Part shown: positions 1 to 3,437 of the stretch, in pieces
Layout of the letters: every line of letters starts with the position of its first letter
Position numbering within the stretch: position 1 is the stretch's first letter
Origin: CAZXDS01 sp964639525
GTDB lineage: Bacteria; Bacteroidota; Ignavibacteria; Ignavibacteriales; Melioribacteraceae
Direction: 5' to 3'
DNA length: 6,052 nt
Assembly (NCBI GenBank): GCA_964639525.1
Contig: CAZXDS010000202.1
Span: forward strand, 1 to 6,052
Notes under the pieces: generated by a model
What the model was told of the DNA's origin: nothing
What the model saw: the letters and a program-made list of their open reading frames with translations, nothing else
The model's database searches: none
Made by a program: the position numbers and the translations under genes

Positions 1-61
1 GCCAGCCTGCTTCTTCAAGCAGTTTATTAATCTTTATTCTTGCATGAGCTTCATTTTTCAT
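1..61 (-). CDS. hsdR: Type I restriction endonuclease subunit R (HsdR), N-terminal fragment cut by window edge
   Basis: Only 20 complete codons are visible. They start at an ATG at 61-59 and run off the left edge. An in-frame TGA (67-65) lies two codons upstream, so this is the only ATG in frame. The peptide begins MKNEAHARIKINKLLEEAGW. The pattern NEA-x-ARIKINKLLEEAGW is, from memory, the usual opening of one large group of HsdR proteins: DEAD/DEAH-helicase restriction subunits with an N-terminal HSDR_N nuclease domain. If so, the product is the ATP-dependent translocase/nuclease of a type I restriction-modification complex, and hsdM and hsdS would be expected nearby, outside the window. No catalytic motif is visible in so short a piece, so the assignment rests on this N-terminal signature alone. 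No clear Shine-Dalgarno precedes the ATG, as is common in Bacteroidota-like genomes. The start codon lies inside a 7-base periodic array. Confidence 0.6.
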   Translation of the reverse strand, partial: MKNEAHARIKINKLLEEAGW

Positions 62-77
62 GTTTCAATTTTCATCA
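50..77 (-). repeat. Degenerate heptamer array (4 units) spanning the hsdR start codon
   Basis: Read on the minus strand from 77 to 50, the sequence divides into TGATGAA, AATTGAA, ACATGAA and AAATGAA. All four units share the last four bases TGAA at exact 7-base spacing. The third unit holds the ATG of the HsdR-like frame. The first and fourth units also contain ATGs, in the other two frames, and those lead to short dead-end frames. The array is small and A/T-rich, so chance is possible, but similar 7-base periodicity recurs at 2402-2422 and 3272-3306. Confidence 0.5.
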
Positions 78-226
78 TTAATGTTGCGTCGGCTTTCCAT
101 TTTAATATTTTACTTGTTTCACTATTACTCGGGTTGTTCTTATAGCTTGTGAACTAACTTCCCCTAAAATTTAGACCATGCAGATAAATTGAAATTATTT
201 TTAATTCTTAAAGAGATAATGTATTT

Positions 227-245
227 AGCGGATTCAAAATCCGCT
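227..245 (-). terminator. Hairpin just downstream of the exported-protein gene; weak terminator candidate
   Basis: There is a perfect 8-bp stem, AGCGGATT (227-234) with AATCCGCT (238-245), around a 3-base loop. It lies about 14 bases past the stop codon of the 260-1102 gene. In the minus-strand transcript it is followed by AAATAC and not by a U-tract, so it is not a classical intrinsic terminator in that direction. Read on the plus strand it is followed by a loosely T-rich stretch (TTACTTATTT). It could be a 3'-end stabilising hairpin, a factor-assisted terminator or a bidirectional element. Confidence 0.4.
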
Positions 246-259
246 TTACTTATTTAATG

Positions 260-1102
260 TTATTTTAATTCGGAAATTACCAAACTAAGTTCATATTCTT
301 TTTCAGCATCTGCTAATATTTTTTCTGATAGAATTACTTTAATGTATCTCTTAGTATTGCCCGACTCTCTGTACAAAACAATTTTTTCGTTTGTACTTTC
401 TTTACCAAGAACATTGTGCCAATCGTTTTCCTTTTTATTCCAACCGGAATCAATACATTTTTCAACTTTTGAAGAAATATTTAGAAATTCTTTGTTTGCG
501 AGTTTTTTATCCGAATATTTATTAAAAACCGCTTTGAACCAGCCTTTTTCAATACCATAGATTTCAGAACTGATAATGTTATCAAACTTTAATTTCGACT
601 GCCAAATTCCCGAATCATCAATTTCTTTTCCTTTCAAAAAACAGAAATGTGCTTTTTCGTGATTGAGTAACAATTTTATCTTATCACAAAAACTACCTGC
701 TTTTTTCAAATCAAGGGACTTTACTGATGCGTACTTATTTGCCAATGTATATTTTCCTGTATCAGTCGAATCTCCAACAATATAAATCAACCACTGCCCT
801 GTCTCATCTATTGTACCGTTAAAAGATGCTGCAAAAGTTTTTTCGTCAGGATACATAATTTTGTATTCTCCTGACGGAGGAACCAAGACGAGCAGAGGAA
901 TAAAATCCGCAGTTAATCTCGAATAAAGTCTATCCCCTTTGTTGAGGTTAAGTTTAACAGCATTTATTCTTCCAAGCCCTGAGGAAATTGGGTCATCCGA
1001 TTTAAGGAAACCATTAATTTTGAACTCCTCAACACGCAAATTATTCTGTGCAAACGTTGAAGAAATAAATATTACGACAAATAAAAAAACAAACTTTTTC
1101 AT
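260..1102 (-). CDS. Exported hypothetical protein with PPC-like beta domain
   Basis: This 280-residue protein has a clear Sec signal peptide: MKK, a hydrophobic core at about 4-13, then S-S-T-F-A with probable signal peptidase I cleavage between A18 and Q19. There is no lipobox cysteine, so a lipoprotein is unlikely. Residues about 45-121 look like a bacterial pre-peptidase C-terminal (PPC) style beta domain: 'vkLnLnkGDrL', then 'LLVLVPPSGEY', then 'GTIDETGQWLIYIVGD', then 'GKYTL'. Such domains usually accompany secreted enzymes or act in binding; no enzyme domain is present here. Residues about 135-280 are lysine-rich with aromatic patches (KGWFKAVF, SGWNKKENDWHNV) and cysteines at 139, 154 and 216. 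I do not recognise this half. The ATG is 9 bases after the stop codon of the MFS gene, and the Shine-Dalgarno overlaps that stop, which suggests co-translation. The product is probably periplasmic or surface-exposed. Its function is unknown; a role linked to the transported substrate is only a guess from context. Confidence 0.8.
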   Translation of the reverse strand: MKKFVFLFVVIFISSTFAQNNLRVEEFKINGFLKSDDPISSGLGRINAVKLNLNKGDRLYSRLTADFIPLLVLVPPSGEYKIMYPDEKTFAASFNGTIDETGQWLIYIVGDSTDTGKYTLANKYASVKSLDLKKAGSFCDKIKLLLNHEKAHFCFLKGKEIDDSGIWQSKLKFDNIISSEIYGIEKGWFKAVFNKYSDKKLANKEFLNISSKVEKCIDSGWNKKENDWHNVLGKESTNEKIVLYRESGNTKRYIKVILSEKILADAEKEYELSLVISELK

Positions 1103-1106
1103 TTTT

Positions 1107-1113
1107 CCACCCT
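1107..1113 (-). promoter_or_regulatory. Ribosome-binding site of the exported-protein gene, overlapping the MFS stop codon
   Basis: On the minus strand the junction reads TAGGGTGGAAAAATG. The purine-rich AGGGTGG (1113-1107) lies four bases before the ATG at 1102, and its first two bases, AG, are also part of the TAG stop of the upstream transporter gene (1114-1112). A ribosome terminating on the transporter message would sit on this site, which is the typical arrangement for translational coupling. Confidence 0.7.
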
Positions 1114-2380
1114 ATTTTTTATCCTTAACAATCAACCAAAATACTGATGATAAAGCAACCGTAACAGCTGCTATAATAAATACAACGTCTTTATTTGCTG
1201 TATGGACAATAATTGTCCCGAAAATTAGACTTACTATCAACTGCGGAATTACAATGGACATATTGAATATTCCCATAAAAAATCCCATTCGACTTTTATC
1301 AACAGTCTCAGACATGCTGGCAAATGGAAGACTCACAATTCCCGCCCAGCCAATGCCTGCAAATGCCATAGAAACATAGAGCATATATTCACTTCTTACA
1401 AAAAGAGCAATTATTAAATATGAAAAAGCCATAATTCCAACAACCAAACCTTGGGTTTTATTTCTTCCGATTTTTTCACTTAACGGTTCAAGTAACAACA
1501 CCGGAAGTATCGCCCCGACAGCGTTCAAAATCAAAAATGAAATAGAAATTATCTGCCCGGTTTTAGCATCAATCATTTTAATAATTTCCGCCGAAGCACC
1601 GTCAGGAGTGGGATTAATTTTTTGCGTTATAAAAGCAATGATGTAAACAAACATAGTCTGCACACCAAGCCACGAAAATGAATTTGCAAAACTAATTTTT
1701 AAAAATTCCTTCCAATTAGTTTTTGTTGATATTTCCTTTTCACCGTTTTCTTCTTCAGAAGTAATTAATTGTTTTTTTTCAGTAATTAAAAACGAAGGTG
1801 AAATTGTTAAAAGAAGAACAAGTCCGGCACCGAAATATATCAGAAAATAGTTTCCCCAAACAGCACCGATAGCATAAGCTAAAACGCCGAAAGTTCCAGA
1901 GATAGTCTGCATCCAAGTATAACCTTTAGTTCGCGCATCGCCTTCCGGTGTAACATCTGCAATAATTGAGCGAGTCGGGTTAAAACTGACATTTATGCTC
2001 AAATCCAATGTCAGTGCAACTACAAGGGCAACACCGATTAAACTGTCAATTCCAATTGCACTATTGATTACTCCGATATTCGGTAAACCGAGCAGCATTA
2101 AGGCGGCAAGGATTCCACCGAAAACAATAAACGGTCTTCGTCTTCCTCCCATAAACCATATTTTATCACTCAGCAAACCGACAATCGGTTGAGCAATTAA
2201 ACCGGCAATTGGTCCGGCTGCCCAAACGAAACCCATTTCATCGAGATGAAGACCGAATTTTGTAACAAGTATCCAGCTCAGTGCCGAAATTTGAATTGAA
2301 AGAGCAAACCCCATTGCCGTAGCAGGCAAACTAAGTATTGCGTAAAATGATTTGGTGAGTTTTTTCTGAATATCAAGCAC
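1112..2380 (-). CDS. MFS transporter, SLC45/GPH-like sugar:cation symporter type
   Basis: This 422-residue integral membrane protein has about 12 hydrophobic segments. A charged central loop at about 201-225 (KKQ...EEENGEKE) separates the two six-helix halves. Residues 50-88 hold the loop 2-3 signature: 'FVWAAGPIAGLIAQPIVG', then LLSDKIWFMGGRRRPF. The WxAAP/GPxxGLxxQPxxGxxSD...GRRRP form is characteristic of the sucrose/maltose (SLC45, plant SUT, bacterial MalY-like) branch of the MFS. A second copy of motif A is seen at 298-309 (EPLSEKIGRNKT). Loop 4-5 has RSIIADVTPEGDAR (137-150), also typical. Family members import disaccharides or other sugars with a cation; the actual substrate cannot be read from the sequence. 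The start is GTG (2380-2378): an in-frame TAA lies five codons upstream, AAAAGGA sits six bases before the GTG, and the first internal ATG would remove most of helix 1. It probably forms an operon with the exported protein downstream. Confidence 0.88.
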   Translation of the reverse strand: MLDIQKKLTKSFYAILSLPATAMGFALSIQISALSWILVTKFGLHLDEMGFVWAAGPIAGLIAQPIVGLLSDKIWFMGGRRRPFIVFGGILAALMLLGLPNIGVINSAIGIDSLIGVALVVALTLDLSINVSFNPTRSIIADVTPEGDARTKGYTWMQTISGTFGVLAYAIGAVWGNYFLIYFGAGLVLLLTISPSFLITEKKQLITSEEENGEKEISTKTNWKEFLKISFANSFSWLGVQTMFVYIIAFITQKINPTPDGASAEIIKMIDAKTGQIISISFLILNAVGAILPVLLLEPLSEKIGRNKTQGLVVGIMAFSYLIIALFVRSEYMLYVSMAFAGIGWAGIVSLPFASMSETVDKSRMGFFMGIFNMSIVIPQLIVSLIFGTIIVHTANKDVVFIIAAVTVALSSVFWLIVKDKK

Positions 2381-2386
2381 GTAATT

Positions 2387-2393
2387 TCCTTTT
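2387..2393 (-). promoter_or_regulatory. Ribosome-binding site supporting the GTG start of the MFS gene
   Basis: On the minus strand AAAAGGA (2393-2387) is followed by AATTAC and then GTG at 2380. This is a good Shine-Dalgarno core at normal spacing and is one of the better ones in the window. It favours GTG over the first in-frame ATG, 22 codons further in, inside the first membrane helix. Confidence 0.65.
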
Positions 2394-2401
2394 TATTTTT
2401 C

Positions 2402-2422
2402 AACTGAAAATTGAAAATAACA
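2402..2422. repeat. Short heptamer-periodic stretch in the methyltransferase-MFS spacer
   Basis: On the plus strand AACTGAA (2402-2408) and AATTGAA (2409-2415) are two near-identical 7-base units, followed by a poorer third, AATAACA (2416-2422). The 98-base spacer 2381-2478 is otherwise A/T-rich and holds no recognisable gene or convincing terminator, so read-through from the methyltransferase into the transporter is possible. Two good units alone would mean little; the stretch is noted because similar 7-base periodicity occurs in two other junctions of this window. Confidence 0.35.
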
Positions 2423-2478
2423 AATAGTAGCTAATTTTGTTTGATTTTTTTGTTTCAAAAATCTTTTTCAAAAAATAT

Positions 2479-3228
2479 TTATGAAGATTTTTTCTGCAAA
2501 AGTGTTTCGCAGCCAAATGTAAATGCCTCTCTAAAAATTGGAATGTTCAAAGCCTTAACCATCGGCAAACCAAATCTTAATTTGTATATAGGACGAAAAA
2601 TAAATAGCTCCTCAATAATAGTTTCAAATTTATTTGTCCTACAAAATTTTTCAAATCTTGAAATTGCCATTCCCGTACCGTAATTCATTTTTACGTGATT
2701 GGCAAAGTTGGGATTTTCGTGCAGTAGTTTAATAAACATTTCTATAACTGATTTTGGAAACAGATGTATCCAAGGTGTTTTACTGAGAATTGATTTCCCG
2801 ACTTGCTGATGCCCTGCAAATGCAGAGTATTTTGGCGGAAACGACATATAAAGATATCCGCCGGGCTTTATAAGTTTGCTTAAATTTATAAAGGTTGTCT
2901 CTTTATCGGGAATATGTTCAATCACTTCCCGCATTATAATAAAATCAAATTTACGCCCGATTATTTCCGGAGCTTCCGGATTTGAAATATCTCCGACAAT
3001 TACATTAAGATTAGGGTTTTTCTCTTTTGCAACCTTTGCCCGTGATTCCAATAATTCAATGCCTGTAACATCAAAACCTAATTCACTTAACTTATCCATC
3101 AACCCGGCTTCGGCGCATCCAATTTCAAGAACGTTCAAGTTTTCAAAATTTTTAATATATTTTTTGAAATACGGAATTAAATAATTTGTTGTGTGCTCTT
3201 TCTGTTCGTAAAAATGTTCTTCGGGCAT
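2479..3228 (-). CDS. Class I SAM-dependent methyltransferase (Methyltransf_11/23-like)
   Basis: This 249-residue protein starts at MPEEHFYEQ. It has the standard Rossmann methyltransferase motifs in order: motif I VLEIGCAEAG (33-42) for SAM binding, an acidic ribose-binding residue in GIELLESR (E58), an acidic GD at the end of strand 3 (79-80), FDFIIMREVIEHIPD (94-108) with the EVIEH motif of UbiG/BioC-like enzymes, and KPGGYLYMSFPP (121-132). The C-terminal part (about 133-249) holds GHQQV and several aromatic and basic patches; it should form the substrate-binding cap. The target is not readable. Family members act on quinones, lipids, sugars of surface glycans and other small molecules. 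It lacks the NPPY/DPPY motif of DNA amino-methyltransferases. The frame stays open upstream to an ATG at 3312, but those 28 residues (including SIINYQLSII) come from an intergenic heptamer array and are unlikely to be translated. The ATG at 3228 begins where the family-like sequence begins. Confidence 0.85.
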   Translation of the reverse strand: MPEEHFYEQKEHTTNYLIPYFKKYIKNFENLNVLEIGCAEAGLMDKLSELGFDVTGIELLESRAKVAKEKNPNLNVIVGDISNPEAPEIIGRKFDFIIMREVIEHIPDKETTFINLSKLIKPGGYLYMSFPPKYSAFAGHQQVGKSILSKTPWIHLFPKSVIEMFIKLLHENPNFANHVKMNYGTGMAISRFEKFCRTNKFETIIEELFIFRPIYKLRFGLPMVKALNIPIFREAFTFGCETLLQKKSS

Positions 3229-3255
3229 ATTGTTTTTCTTGTTAATTATTGAAAC

Positions 3256-3263
3256 CAAAAATA
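3256..3263 (-). promoter_or_regulatory. Candidate Bacteroidota-type -7 element upstream of the methyltransferase
   Basis: On the minus strand TATTTTTG (3263-3256) matches the TAnnTTTG -7 consensus known from Bacteroidota sigma factors. It would place transcription start near 3249, with a leader of about 21 bases before the ATG at 3228. A TTG that could serve as the -33 element lies at 3282-3280, but the 16-base spacer is shorter than the usual 19 or so. The region is very T-rich, so a chance match is quite possible. The position between the upstream terminator and the gene is right for a promoter. Confidence 0.3.
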
Positions 3264-3271
3264 AGAAAAAA

Positions 3272-3306
3272 ATAATTGACAATTGATAGTTGATAATGGA
3301 CAATGA
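3272..3306. repeat. Degenerate heptamer array (5 units) upstream of the methyltransferase
   Basis: On the plus strand the sequence divides into ATAATTG, ACAATTG, ATAGTTG, ATAATGG and ACAATGA, five consecutive 7-base units of the pattern AYARTKR. This type of TTGATAATTGACAATTGA array is familiar from intergenic regions of Bacteroidota, related phyla and cyanobacteria. When translated it yields the NYQLSII-type peptides often mis-annotated as protein N-termini, which happens here in the open frame upstream of 3228. No flanking direct repeat or mobile element is visible. Confidence 0.6.
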
Positions 3307-3360
3307 TACCACAATTCACTTGTGGATGGGAAAATGCTTTTCGTATTTGAATTATTGAAC

Positions 3361-3396
3361 AAAAAAGGCTGATTCAAAATATTTGAATCAGCCTTT
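3361..3396 (-). terminator. Strong rho-independent terminator of the T9SS cargo gene
   Basis: A perfect 15-bp stem pairs 3364-3378 with 3382-3396 around a 3-base loop (3379-3381). The GC part of the stem is GGCTGATTC/GAATCAGCC. In the minus-strand transcript the stem is followed by an uninterrupted run of six U (3366-3361, three of them in the stem). It lies about 41 bases after the stop codon of the 3438-6052 gene. On the plus side the stem is followed by ATATTTTAAAT, a poorer T-tract, so the main direction is minus. It separates the large surface-protein gene from the methyltransferase gene. Confidence 0.9.
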
Positions 3397-3437
3397 ATAT
3401 TTTAAATAATTTAATCCGGTAATTGCCAGATAATTAT

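Noticed and set aside
62..259. Possible small gene or RNA in the gap between the exported-protein gene and hsdR
   Set aside because: No frame of useful length, tRNA-like fold or recognisable RNA motif was seen. Apart from the 227-245 hairpin and part of the heptad array, the gap is plain A/T-rich sequence that presumably holds an hsdR promoter I could not pin down.
342..560. Open frame on the plus strand inside the exported-protein gene
   Set aside because: It lies fully within a well-supported minus-strand gene. Its product has no recognisable domain, and there is no ribosome-binding site or independent promoter.
939..1379. Plus-strand open frame of 146 codons across the exported-protein/MFS junction
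   Set aside because: It overlaps two genes with clear protein signatures on the other strand. Its hydrophobic, Ile/Thr-rich product is what antisense reading of membrane-protein codons yields.
2441..2475. A/T hairpin (GATTTTT...AAAAATC) with nearby T-run after the methyltransferase gene
   Set aside because: The stem is only 7 bp with one G:C pair at each end. The T-run lies on the plus-strand side, the wrong direction for the minus-strand genes.
2479..3228. Methyltransferase as the HsdM partner of the HsdR-like gene
   Set aside because: It has small-molecule methyltransferase motifs (EVIEH, KPGG) and no NPPY/DPPY motif. It is half the size of HsdM and is separated from hsdR by two unrelated genes.
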